Assembly: GCA_023399375.1 (NCBI GenBank)
Contig: JAEWPX010000092.1
Span: forward strand, 1-64,000
DNA: 64,000 nucleotides
Direction: 5' to 3'
From: Pseudomonadota bacterium
GTDB lineage: Bacteria > Desulfobacterota > Desulfovibrionia > Desulfovibrionales > Desulfovibrionaceae
Position 1 is the stretch's first letter. Every line of letters starts with the position of its first letter. Both the position numbers and the translations under genes were made by a program. The notes below the pieces were generated by a model. It ran no database searches, was not told the DNA's origin, and worked only from the letters and a program-made list of their open reading frames with translations. Shown one piece after another: positions 29,785 to 38,190 of this stretch.

Positions 29785-30566
29785 GCGTCCTCCGCCGGAC
29801 AGGCGTTCGGGGCGTCGCGGCCCTCGGCCACGGCGTTAAGGACATGCAGGCTTTCCATGAACGGTGCCGGGGCGAAGACTTCGACCACCACGGCCTCGGG
29901 GCGCAGGTTGCCGAACATCCACACGAGCGCGTCCCGGCCTTCGGGCGCGAGACAGCCGAGCGCGCGGTGGACGTGGCTGCGGCCCGGCGGCGGCCCCTCG
30001 GCGCCGAAGGGCGAATAGACGTGGAGCATGCGGGTGCGCCGCGCAAGTTCCGGGTCGTTCGTGGGCAGGGCGTGGCCCATGGCCAGCATGTGGCCGAGGT
30101 CGATGCAGGCGGAGCAGCCCGTGGCCGCGGCCATGGCCAGGACGTCGGCCGGGGACGCGTCCTCGGTGTTTTCCAGGAGCACCGTGGTCGGGTCGCGGCC
30201 CGTGTCCGCCAGGGCGGCGAGAAAAGTCTCCAGCGCGGCAAGCGTTGCCGGCGGATGGAGCACCATGGCCCAGGGATGAAGGCGCGCCGTTTTTTGAAGG
30301 AGCGGCTCCATGGCGTAAAACGCGGCGTCGCCGCCGTGGGCGAAGGGCAGGTCCAGGGGCAGGTGCAGGTGGTAGCGCAGGCCGTAGTCTTTTTTGGGCA
30401 GGTCGTCCGGACCGTAGGCCAGGCAGCTTTCGAGTTCGAGCAGGTACAGGCCCACTTCGTCCACGCTGCGGGAAAGCAGGCGGCAGTTGGCGGCGGCGGT
30501 GTCCGGCCAGACGCAGCTCGGGGCCGCGACACGCCAGGAAACGGAAGGATTGCTTTTTTTTAACAT
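29781..30566 (-). CDS. cbiR: Cobamide-remodelling phosphodiesterase CbiR-like (TIM barrel)
   Basis: A protein of 261 aa, AP-endonuclease-like TIM barrel. The opening (RVAAPSCVWPDTAAANCRLL, then DEVGLYLLELE) and metal-ligand blocks (LHLPLDL, LLENTED, CIDLGHMLAMG, HVYSPFG) match what I know of CbiR, which cleaves the nucleotide loop of cobamides for lower-ligand exchange. Adjacency to cobU fits a salvage or remodelling operon. The CbiR call rests on recalled family features, not a search. Confidence 0.75.
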   Translation of the reverse strand: MLKKSNPSVSWRVAAPSCVWPDTAAANCRLLSRSVDEVGLYLLELESCLAYGPDDLPKKDYGLRYHLHLPLDLPFAHGGDAAFYAMEPLLQKTARLHPWAMVLHPPATLAALETFLAALADTGRDPTTVLLENTEDASPADVLAMAAATGCSACIDLGHMLAMGHALPTNDPELARRTRMLHVYSPFGAEGPPPGRSHVHRALGCLAPEGRDALVWMFGNLRPEAVVVEVFAPAPFMESLHVLNAVAEGRDAPNACPAEDA

Positions 30567-30717
30567 ACTAAAATCGTTTGAAATAAAAGTTGTGAGAGGA
30601 ACCTTGAGGAAAGGCTCAGTCGGGCGTATGGAATGCCGGTTGTTGGGATTTCAGGCGACGCTTTCAGGTCGCCGGTTTTGTCGCCGGAATCTTCCGGCAG
30701 TGAGAAGTGGTGGCGTC

Positions 30718-30861
30718 ATGCGACAAATTCGTAATTTCATGCAGCATTTCTTCAATCCGCTGCACGTGTATTGCAGGCTTAAGGACATGGGCGTCAAGAC
30801 ACCCACGGCGCACAAGATGAGCAAGGCTTACGAGCGCTACCTCTGGCGCTTCATCTGGTAG
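30718..30861 (+). CDS. Small basic protein (47 aa)
   Basis: A small ORF from ATG 30718 ends in YERYLWRFIW. It is basic and aromatic-rich (MRQIRNFMQHFFNPLHVYCR). Upstream are 150 bases divergent from cbiR. Its stop overlaps the end of the convergent helicase gene by 11 bases. Coding potential rests on length and composition only. I half-recognise such proteins as conserved in Desulfovibrio, with no known function. Confidence 0.5.
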   Translation: MRQIRNFMQHFFNPLHVYCRLKDMGVKTPTAHKMSKAYERYLWRFIW

Positions 30862-33800
30862 ATTCCTCGACCCCGAACAGCGGCAGCTGCCGCGCCTGAC
30901 TGACGGTGCGGGCCACCAGGGCCGAGCGCCGCACCCCTCCGAGATCAAGGTTTTCCAGAAAACGCGAACGCTTGAGCATGAGGCGGCGGCCGAACAGGTC
31001 GCGGCGCACGGCGTGGGACAGGTACAACCGGCGTTTGGCCCGGGTGATGCCCACGTAGAAAAGCCGCCGTTCCTCGTCCTCGTCCATCTGCCCGGCCAGG
31101 TGCCCGGGTTTGCCCGTGAGGAAGTCCGTGCCGGCGAACGGCAGGATGCCGTCCTCCAGGGCTGGCAAAAACACCGCGGCGAATTCCAGGCCCTTGGCCG
31201 CGTGCAGGGTCATGATGCGGACCTTTTCGGCGCGTTTGCCCACGAGCTCCAGTTCGGTCTCGCCGGCGACGAAGTTGAGCAGGCCCGCCCAGCCGCCGTG
31301 GGCGTCGAAGGCCCGGCACAGGGCGCGGAATTCCGGTCCCTGCCAGAACAGCCGGTCGAAGGGCGGGATGTCGCCGAGGAAGGCGGACAGCCCGAGCGGT
31401 CCCTGGGCCAGCACCCGGTCCGGCAGGGTCGGGGGCTTTTGCGCGTCGTCCGGCAGGGGCAGCCCCAGCAGCCGGCCGGCCGCGGCCAGGAGCAGGCGCA
31501 CGCGCGGCTCGTTGAAAAAGGCGTCGGCCTCGGGCGCGGCGCAGGGGATGCCGAAACGCTCGAGGCTCTTGCGGATGGGCACGATGAGCGCCGAAACGCG
31601 TACGAGCACGGCGATGTCCGCCGGGGAGAGCGTCTCGGCCGCGAGGTCCCGGGCCAGGGTGAGCGACGTGCCGCCTAAAAGCGCGCTGATGCGCTCGCCC
31701 ATCCAGCCGGCCTCGCCCGCGGCGGTCGGGGCTTCGAACATCTGTATTTCCGTGGTCGCGGTGGTGTCGCGGCTGACGCGCGACACGAGCGGCGCCCGGC
31801 CCGGAAACAGGCCGGCGGCAAGCGTCAGGACCGGCTGGGTGGAGCGGTAGTTCTCCGCAAGCGTGGTCGTGGCGAGGTCCGGCCAAAGCGCCGCGAGAGC
31901 CTCCTGCGCCGCGCCCGTGGCTCCGCGGAAGCCGTAGATGGCCTGGTCCGGGTCGCCGATGGCGAAAAGGCTCGCGCGGTCCGCGCCGACGAGCGCCGCG
32001 ACCACGGCCAGTTGCAGGGCGCTTAAGTCCTGCACCTCGTCCACGAGCACGTGGGAGTAGGACGGGCGCTGGCTGCCGACGGCGAGCTTTTCCAGCCAGA
32101 ATTCGAGCAGGTCGGTGAAGTCGAGCAGGTTCCAGTCGGCCTTTTGCCGGGCGTAGCGCGCGGCGTAGAGCCCGGGGCCGACGGTTGCGGCGTCGGGCGG
32201 GGCTTGGCGTCGTTCCCGGGCCAGGGACAGGTCGCGCCAGGCGGTTTTGAGCTTCGCGCCTGTAAGTTCGGGATTGGCCGCCGCGAAAAGCCGTCTGGCC
32301 GCGTCCTCGGAAAGGAGCACCGGCTCCTGGCCGCCGCTTTGCGTCCAGGCCTCGAGCGCCAGGGCGTGCAGGGTGTCTGCCCGGGGCAGGTGGGAAGCGG
32401 CCGTCGCGCCGTCGTCACCTCCCAGGCGCTGGCGCAGTTCCTCGGCCGCGCGGCGGGTGAAGGTCACGGCCAGGATGTCGCCGGCCGGAATGCCGGCGGC
32501 GAGCAGGGCGCGGATTTTGGCGAGCAGCGTGTGGGTTTTGCCCGTGCCCGGGCCGGCCACCACGAGCACGTGGCGGCTGCCGTTTTCGATGGCCGCCTGC
32601 TGCGCGGCGTTGAGCCGGCGCGGCGCGGGCGCATCGTCCGGCGCGGGCCGGGGTGCGGCGGGGGGAGGCTCGGCGGGCGGGTCGTCGCCTGCGGCGGGTT
32701 CGCGCGCCTTGGCCGCCTTGGCCGGCGGTACGGCCAGGTAGCGGCCGCTTTTGAGCTCGCGCTGCTCCTGGGGCGTAAAAACGGAAATGCGGCCGTAGAG
32801 GCCGTCGAAGCCGGGCCGGCGCAGCACGCGGCCGGCGCGCATGCGCGCCACGGCCTCGCCGAGGATGGCGTCCACGCGGCCGATTTCCTCGACGGGCGCG
32901 TCGCGCAGCACCGTAAGCTCCGCGCCGAAGCGGGCGAGCAGCCGGGCGACGAGACCGTGCGCCTTGGCCGTTTTCGGGCCCACGCCCATGACCTCGCCGG
33001 CGAGTTCGTCGAGGGGGATAAGCGACGTGAAGCCGGGCATGCCCTCGGGCCGCACGGGCTCGGCGCGGTCGGCGAGCTCCAGCACCCGGTGCAGCACGCC
33101 AAGCGTCAGCGGTTTGCCGCACACCGGGCACAGTCCCCCGCGCGCCTTGGCCTCGGCCGGTTCCATGACCACGCCGCATTCGCGGTGGCCGTCGAGGTGG
33201 TATTTGCCCTCTTCCGGGAAAAACTCCACCGTGCCGCAGAATTTCGGCCCCACGCCCTGGCCGCGCAGCGCTCGGTAGATGCCCTCGTAGGAGGGGTCGC
33301 CGGAAAAGAGGTTGCATTCGCGGCCGAGCTTTTCCCCGGAGTGGGCGTCGGAATTGGAGATGAGCCGGAAGCGGTCCAGGGCGGACAACGTCCAGTTCAT
33401 TTCCGGGTCGGACGACAGCCCGGTTTCCAGGGCGAAGATTTCCTTGGCGAGCGACCCGTAGCATTCCTCCACCGAGTCGAACCCGGATTTGGAGCCAAAA
33501 AGCGAAAACCACGGCGTCCAGATGTGGGCCGGCACGAGGTAGGCAAGGGGATCGGTCTCGAGCACCATTTCCAGGAGGTGGCGGCTGTCAAGCCCGAGGA
33601 TCGGCCGGCCGTCCGAGGCGAGATTGCCCACCTTGGCCAGCTTGCGGTTGAGGCTTTCGGCGGCCTCGAACGTGGGCACGTAGACGAGGTTGTGGACTTT
33701 GCGGACCTTGCCGCCGCGTTTGTAGATGGAGCTTATTTCCGCCGAGAGCAGCAAGCGCACGCGTCCGCTCGGGGCGGCGTCGGGCAGCCAGGGAAGTTCG

Positions 33801-34024
33801 CGGGCGAGGTGGGCCGGATCCTTCAGGCGAAAGAGCCCCGAAGCGTCCGGGGCGAGGGCTTCCTGGAGCTCGCCGAGCCAGCCCGGGTGGGTGAAGTCCC
33901 CCGTGGCGACGACGGTAAGTCCTTTGATTTCGCCCCAGGCGGCGAGGTTGCGCGGCGTGAGTCCCTTGCTCGTGGCCCGGGAGTAGCGGGAATGGATATG
34001 CAAATCGGCGAGATACTGCTCCAT
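30851..34024 (-). CDS. EndoQ-like PHP nuclease fused to UvrD/Rep-type DNA helicase
   Basis: A protein of about 1057 aa. The N-terminal 400 residues match the TIGR00375/EndoQ (YerA) family: metal motifs DLHIHSRYS, GDFTHPGWL, LLSAEIS, HIWTPW and SNSDAHSGE, then a four-Cys zinc module (ECGVVMEPAE and CPVCGKPL). Helix-hairpin-like residues follow (MGVGPKTAKA). From about residue 590 there is a superfamily 1 helicase: Walker A GPGTGKTHTLL, VDEVQDLS, GDPDQAIYGFRG, TLHAAKGLEF and YVGITRAKRRLYLS. EndoQ proteins nick DNA at deaminated bases, and UvrD helicases remove the nicked strand, so this is plausibly a one-polypeptide repair machine (inference). ATG 34036 is an alternative start. Confidence 0.9.
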   Translation of the reverse strand: MEQYLADLHIHSRYSRATSKGLTPRNLAAWGEIKGLTVVATGDFTHPGWLGELQEALAPDASGLFRLKDPAHLARELPWLPDAAPSGRVRLLLSAEISSIYKRGGKVRKVHNLVYVPTFEAAESLNRKLAKVGNLASDGRPILGLDSRHLLEMVLETDPLAYLVPAHIWTPWFSLFGSKSGFDSVEECYGSLAKEIFALETGLSSDPEMNWTLSALDRFRLISNSDAHSGEKLGRECNLFSGDPSYEGIYRALRGQGVGPKFCGTVEFFPEEGKYHLDGHRECGVVMEPAEAKARGGLCPVCGKPLTLGVLHRVLELADRAEPVRPEGMPGFTSLIPLDELAGEVMGVGPKTAKAHGLVARLLARFGAELTVLRDAPVEEIGRVDAILGEAVARMRAGRVLRRPGFDGLYGRISVFTPQEQRELKSGRYLAVPPAKAAKAREPAAGDDPPAEPPPAAPRPAPDDAPAPRRLNAAQQAAIENGSRHVLVVAGPGTGKTHTLLAKIRALLAAGIPAGDILAVTFTRRAAEELRQRLGGDDGATAASHLPRADTLHALALEAWTQSGGQEPVLLSEDAARRLFAAANPELTGAKLKTAWRDLSLARERRQAPPDAATVGPGLYAARYARQKADWNLLDFTDLLEFWLEKLAVGSQRPSYSHVLVDEVQDLSALQLAVVAALVGADRASLFAIGDPDQAIYGFRGATGAAQEALAALWPDLATTTLAENYRSTQPVLTLAAGLFPGRAPLVSRVSRDTTATTEIQMFEAPTAAGEAGWMGERISALLGGTSLTLARDLAAETLSPADIAVLVRVSALIVPIRKSLERFGIPCAAPEADAFFNEPRVRLLLAAAGRLLGLPLPDDAQKPPTLPDRVLAQGPLGLSAFLGDIPPFDRLFWQGPEFRALCRAFDAHGGWAGLLNFVAGETELELVGKRAEKVRIMTLHAAKGLEFAAVFLPALEDGILPFAGTDFLTGKPGHLAGQMDEDEERRLFYVGITRAKRRLYLSHAVRRDLFGRRLMLKRSRFLENLDLGGVRRSALVARTVSQARQLPLFGVEESTR

Positions 34025-34274
34025 GGCCTTTCGCATACAGGGACTTTGCAGGCGCGGCAAGGCCCGAAGCCAGGGGAGTGGATACGGATGCGCCGCTTCG
34101 CCCCGGAGCCGTCGCGTCAAAGGCGCAAGCGAACGGGCTCCGGGGCTGTGCAAAAGGCGGCGGGCGTCGCTGGCGCCAGGAACGGCTGCCGCCGCGAAGC
34201 AAGGGAAAACGCCAGGGGACGCGTCTTCCGCAGTCATCAAGGAAGCGGCATCTCCTTGCGGGGCAGACTTGCGT

Positions 34275-34847
34275 CTACTGCCCGCACCATTCCTGCGCCA
34301 GGGCCTGCGCTTCTTCCGCATAGGTCTTCCTGTCCTCGGCGCTCGAGGATTCACTGAGCCGGACGGCCCGGATGAAACGCGGCGGCTCCATGCCGTAGAG
34401 CTTCATGAAGAACGCATATTGCTCGTTCAGGTATTGGTACGCCTCTTCGCCCTGGCCCTGCGAGAGGATGAGGAGGGCCTTCTTGCCCGGGGGCAGCCGA
34501 CAGGGATCGGGGCGGCCGAAGAAGTTCGGCTTCAAAAAGGAGAACGTCCGGTCGAGGAATGTCTTAAATTGCCCGGACACGCTGTGGTAGTAGACCGGGG
34601 AGGCCATGACCAGGACGTCGGCCGCATGGATGGCGTCCAGCACCGCGGTGAGATCGTCCTTTATGGCGCAGCGTTCGAGGCTCTCCTTGCAGGCCATGCA
34701 GCCCTGGCAACCCCTGAAGCGCATCGCGTTGAGATGATAGGTGGAAACCTCGGCGCCCAACGCCTGCGCCTTTTCCGAGAAAGCCAGGGCGATGGAGCTG
34801 GAGTTGCCCTTTTTTCTCGGGCTTCCCAAAACGGTGACGACTTTCAT
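34275..34847 (-). CDS. NADPH-dependent FMN reductase / iron-sulfur flavoprotein-like
   Basis: A protein of 190 aa of the flavodoxin-like fold. It has the FMN phosphate loop GSPRKKGNSSS near residue 8 and a cysteine group (CQGCMACKESLERC, residues 47-60) as in iron-sulfur flavoproteins that hold a [4Fe-4S] cluster. SPVYYHSVSG marks the flavin contact. The gene lies just downstream of an ArsR gene, and an operator-like repeat stands between them. It may be repressed by that regulator. The substrate is unknown. Confidence 0.87.
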   Translation of the reverse strand: MKVVTVLGSPRKKGNSSSIALAFSEKAQALGAEVSTYHLNAMRFRGCQGCMACKESLERCAIKDDLTAVLDAIHAADVLVMASPVYYHSVSGQFKTFLDRTFSFLKPNFFGRPDPCRLPPGKKALLILSQGQGEEAYQYLNEQYAFFMKLYGMEPPRFIRAVRLSESSSAEDRKTYAEEAQALAQEWCGQ

Positions 34848-34871
34848 TTTTATACTCCTTGATATTTCGAT

Positions 34872-34887
34872 TTCGAAATCTTTCGAA
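34872..34887. promoter_or_regulatory. ArsR operator-like site before flavoprotein gene
   Basis: TTCGAAATCTTTCGAA lies 25 bases upstream of the flavoprotein ATG and overlaps a perfect 12-bp palindrome GATTTCGAAATC (34868-34879). It matches the site at 35227 at 14 of 16 positions. Confidence 0.7.
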
Positions 34888-34904
34888 TGTTACGCCGAAA
34901 AAAA

Positions 34905-35234
34905 CTACGCGTCCAAGAGCGCGCGCAGGGCGTTGACGGCTTTTTCGTCCACCCAGAACAGTATTTCCTTGCCGTCGCGTTTCATATGGATGAGGCCTGC
35001 CTGCCGCAATTCCTTGAAATGGTGGGAGACGGTGGACGGCGCAAGGCCGAGGCGCTCGGCGAATTCCCGCTGGCAATTGCTGAAGTTCTCGGCCGGCCCC
35101 GTGACGACCTGGCCGGCCCAGCAGCAGGAGAGTTTCTTGAAGATGCGGAGCCGATGCGGGTTGGAAAGGGCCTTGAACATGCGGGCCGCTGCTTCCAGTT
35201 CCTGCTCGCTGAGCACCTGTGCAGTATTCGACAT
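34905..35234 (-). CDS. ArsR/SmtB-family transcriptional regulator
   Basis: A protein of 109 aa with the winged-helix ArsR core: FKALSNPHRLRIFKKL, then ERLGLAPSTVSHHFKELRQA (recognition helix) and the wing GLIHMKRDGKEILFWVDEKA. A Cys pair (SCCWAG) lies in the middle of the helical part, and another Cys sits near NCQRE. A metal- or thiol-responsive form is possible. The ATG at 35234 lies inside a palindromic site, which suggests autorepression that also covers the start codon. Confidence 0.88.
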   Translation of the reverse strand: MSNTAQVLSEQELEAAARMFKALSNPHRLRIFKKLSCCWAGQVVTGPAENFSNCQREFAERLGLAPSTVSHHFKELRQAGLIHMKRDGKEILFWVDEKAVNALRALLDA

Positions 35235-35242
35235 GTTTCGAA
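35227..35242. promoter_or_regulatory. ArsR operator-like site over arsR start
   Basis: TTCGACATGTTTCGAA includes the complement of the ATG start codon (35232-35234). It is the counterpart of the site at 34872. Confidence 0.7.
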
Positions 35243-35446
35243 TCGTAGATGACTTGCCAGGGGGTGTCAACAGGCCTGCCGCCGCACACCCGCAGCAGCC
35301 GAACAGGAGCGTTGCTCTGCGCCCGTTTTGAGATTTTCTCGACGGCACCAGCGGCGTTCGCGGCATGGGAAGCAGGGTCCGCTTGGTGGCCGCGGATGCT
35401 CCTTGCTCCTGTCGCGAACGCCGTGGACCTCTTTACCGGAAAGAGG

Positions 35447-36262
35447 TTATCGCCCTGCTGCGGCCTGGCGGATGACGGCGTAGACCGCGACCGGGGTCTT
35501 GCCGTTTTTTTCGGCGATTGCCTTGAGCATCTCGCCCGGTGCGGCCGCGATGCCCTCGGCCGCCAGCGCGGCGATGACGGCGCTCGGGGACAGGCCGTGG
35601 CGGCGGCACAGCTCTTCCAGGGGAAGGCTGCCGGTGCCGGGCGGCGGCGTTTGCGGCAATTCCCCGGACGACACCGCCGGGAGCACACGGGCGAGGATGC
35701 GCTGGGGCGAGGTGTGTCGGCTGCGGGCCAGGGTGAGCAGGGTCGCGTCGGGCGCGGCGTCGGAAAAGCCGGCTTGCCGCAGGACGGCGACGAGGGCCTC
35801 GGGCGTCATGCCCACGGCCGGGGCGAGCAGGGCCAGCGGCGCGAGTTCGGCATGGCCGAAGGGCGGTTCGCCATGGATGCGCGCGGCGCGGTCCTTGAAA
35901 TACGTGCCGCCGTCGAGCACCCAGGAAAAGGGCGGCACGAGGCCGAGCGTGCAAAGGGCCGTCACGGCGACGATCGCCACCGCCGTGGCCGAGGCCGGCG
36001 TGACCAGCACGAGACGGCGCGCCCGGCTGCAATAGGCCAGGATGGCCTTCCAGTTGTAGTACGCGTGCAGCGCAAGCGAAAGCAGGAACAGGAAACCGAG
36101 GTTGACGTGCAGGTTGCCCCACTGCGTCTTGTCCATGCCCCAGAGCGTCCAGTCCGACCAGTAGGCAACACGACCTTGCGGGGCGATGTAGAGGATGCTG
36201 CTCGTGACGGCCGTCAGGACGAAGGCCAGAAAGGCGACGAGGGATGTGATCTTGCGGACCAT
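35447..36262 (-). CDS. DUF4405-like membrane protein
   Basis: A protein of 271 aa. The first 90 residues have membrane segments and the DUF4405 pattern (LHVNLGFLFLLSLALHAYYN, with histidines that in related proteins bind haem). A second hydrophobic pair (VLVTPASATAVAIVAVTALC) follows, then a soluble tail of about 150 residues with two helix-rich repeats (GMTPEALVAVLRQAG and GLSPSAVIAALAAEG). GGAGG precedes the ATG. A membrane cytochrome-like role is possible, but the tail is not known to me. Confidence 0.8.
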   Translation of the reverse strand: MVRKITSLVAFLAFVLTAVTSSILYIAPQGRVAYWSDWTLWGMDKTQWGNLHVNLGFLFLLSLALHAYYNWKAILAYCSRARRLVLVTPASATAVAIVAVTALCTLGLVPPFSWVLDGGTYFKDRAARIHGEPPFGHAELAPLALLAPAVGMTPEALVAVLRQAGFSDAAPDATLLTLARSRHTSPQRILARVLPAVSSGELPQTPPPGTGSLPLEELCRRHGLSPSAVIAALAAEGIAAAPGEMLKAIAEKNGKTPVAVYAVIRQAAAGR

Positions 36263-36556
36263 GGCTCCTCCGAAAAGTGCAATTTTCACGGCAAGCGTCG
36301 CAGGAGTCGGCCTGTGCGCGCCGTGTCGCGGCTGATATCGGTCGTATTGCGCAGCTATGCGAAAACGCTTGCGTGCAGTGCGTATAGCAACTTCCGGACC
36401 AAGATGGACATACGGCATGGCGCTGGTTTTCGCAGAAGCTACAGGCGTGCGGTGTATATATTTGATACGCGTGCATGGAAACAATGCGTATTTCAGAGTT
36501 GAATACAAGAGAATGCGGTGCGGTGCGGGGCAGGGCAGGGCGGCGGCGCAAAAAAA
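36263..36556. other. Intergenic region between DUF4405 gene and sat
   Basis: About 300 bases with no convincing ORF. It must hold the leftward promoter of the DUF4405 gene. The sat terminator sits at its right end. Confidence 0.5.
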
Positions 36557-36580
36557 AGGGGGACGCTTTCGCGTCCCCCC
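36550..36580 (-). terminator. Terminator of sat
   Basis: Stem GGGGGACGC (36558-36566) pairs with 36571-36579 around the loop TTTC. On the minus strand it is followed by a run of about eight T (complement of 36550-36557). Confidence 0.9.
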
Positions 36581-36608
36581 TTCGGCAATCGAACGATTGC
36601 GCGGGTGC

Positions 36609-37901
36609 TTATTTGGCGGATTCGCCGGAAGCAGCACCGTGCATCTTGATCTCGACCTTCTCGGTCAAGCCTTCATAGTACTTGCGCAGGATGACCAGGA
36701 CTTCGTCGCGGCCGAAGTGATCCGGGATCTCGCCGCCCTCGGACAGCATCTTGCGCAGCTTGGTGCCGGACAGGATGACGCGGTCTTCCTTGGTGTGCGG
36801 GCAGGTGCGCAGGGAGGCCATGCCGTCGCACTTGTAGCAGTAGAAGGTCCAGTCGATCTTCAGCGGCTGGCAGAGCAGGGCCTGGCCGGCCTTGGGGGCC
36901 TTGCCGTCCGCATAGGGAATGCGGTCGAAGATTTCCTGGGCTTCGAACATGCCGTAGAAGTCGCCGACGCCGGCGTGGTCACGGCCGATGATCATCTTGT
37001 TGACGCCGTAGTTCTGGCGGAAGGTGGCGTGGAGCAGGCCTTCGCGGGGACCGGCGTAACGCATGTCGAGGGGGTAGCCGCCCTGGACCACGTTCTTTTC
37101 CACGAAGTAGTGCTTGACCAGGGTGTCGATGCACTCGACACGGACTTCGGCCGGGATGTCGCCGGGCTTCAGGTTGCCGATCAGGGAGTGGATGATGACG
37201 CCGTCGCACACTTCGATGGCGATCTTGCACAGGTACTCGTGGGAGCGGTGCATGGGGTTGCGCAGCTGCAGAGCGGCGACGTTGGCCCAGCCACGCTCGT
37301 CGAAGATGGCGCGGGTCTCGGCCGGGCGCAGGTAGACGCCCTTGTACTTGGTCGGGTACTCGCCCTCGGACAGGACGTTGACCGGACCGGCGAGGCAGAT
37401 GTCCTTGCGGGCCATGACCATCTTGACGCCCGGGTGGTCCTCAAGGGCGACCTTCCAGAACTTGTCGTCGGCGGAGTCGTCGCCGGCGCCTTTGTAGACC
37501 AGCTCGGATTCCCACTTCTTGTCGGCCTCGGTCAGCTCGAACTTCTCCGTCACCTTCATGGTGGCGTAGACTTCGCCGTTGCGCTCGAGGGAGATCTCTT
37601 CGCCTTCCTTGATCCCGGCGGCCTCTTCCTTGGTCACCGCCAGCACGACGGGAACCGGCCAGAAGGTGCCGTCGGCCAGGGTCATCTTCTCGACGACGCT
37701 CTTCCAATCGGCCTTGGTCATGAAGCCGCCCAGGGGCGAGAAGCCGCCGATGCCGATCATGATCAGGTCGCCCTTTTCCTGGGCGGTGATCTGCACTTTC
37801 TTGAGGCCGGCGGCCTTCTTCAGCTCGGCTTCCTTGGCAGCGCCCTCGAGCAGGCGGATGACCAGACCTTTGCCTCCATGCGGCGGAACCAATTTGGACA
37901 T
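36609..37901 (-). CDS. sat: Sulfate adenylyltransferase (dissimilatory ATP sulfurylase)
   Basis: A protein of 430 aa. It has the homo-oligomeric ATP sulfurylase motifs [12 protein letters not shown] (nucleotide-binding, HxxH-type), [10 protein letters not shown] (the second conserved loop) and a C-terminal [21 protein letters not shown] zinc-binding Cys/His set. The enzyme activates sulfate to adenosine phosphosulfate as the first step of sulfate respiration. It is monocistronic with a strong terminator, and its promoter region has a good -35/-10 pair. Confidence 0.97.
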   Translation of the reverse strand: MSKLVPPHGGKGLVIRLLEGAAKEAELKKAAGLKKVQITAQEKGDLIMIGIGGFSPLGGFMTKADWKSVVEKMTLADGTFWPVPVVLAVTKEEAAGIKEGEEISLERNGEVYATMKVTEKFELTEADKKWESELVYKGAGDDSADDKFWKVALEDHPGVKMVMARKDICLAGPVNVLSEGEYPTKYKGVYLRPAETRAIFDERGWANVAALQLRNPMHRSHEYLCKIAIEVCDGVIIHSLIGNLKPGDIPAEVRVECIDTLVKHYFVEKNVVQGGYPLDMRYAGPREGLLHATFRQNYGVNKMIIGRDHAGVGDFYGMFEAQEIFDRIPYADGKAPKAGQALLCQPLKIDWTFYCYKCDGMASLRTCPHTKEDRVILSGTKLRKMLSEGGEIPDHFGRDEVLVILRKYYEGLTEKVEIKMHGAASGESAK

Positions 37902-37913
37902 GTAGCGCCTCCT

Positions 37914-37952
37914 TACCGGTGATTTTGTTGGAGTTTCCGCGTATCACCTGGG
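37914..37952 (-). promoter_or_regulatory. Inverted repeat in sat 5' leader
   Basis: GGTGAT (37919-37924) and ATCACC (near 37945-37950) form a stem with a 20-odd-base loop, just upstream of the sat start. It is short and may be chance. Confidence 0.3.
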
Positions 37953-37996
37953 TGGTCGGATGAATTCCGGAGCCGACCGTCCCCATGAATGGAGCC

Positions 37997-38025
37997 GGTA
38001 TACACCAGGGCCAGGGGAATACCAA
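37997..38025 (-). promoter_or_regulatory. Predicted sigma-70 promoter of sat
   Basis: On the minus strand, TTGGTA (complement of 38020-38025) and TATACC (complement of 37997-38002) are 17 bases apart, about 100 bases upstream of the sat ATG. Confidence 0.55.
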
Positions 38026-38190
38026 GTGAAAAATGTATCAAACCCCACGAAATTGTCCCCCGCCCGCCGCTCCACGGGGCGATTTTCGTGTCCGGCCCCG
38101 CCGCGCCCCGCCTCGCATTGACCTCGGCGCGTCCTTCCATTATGTGCGTTGCCGACTCCAAGCGGCGTTTCGCCAAAGGCTCCCCCACGC

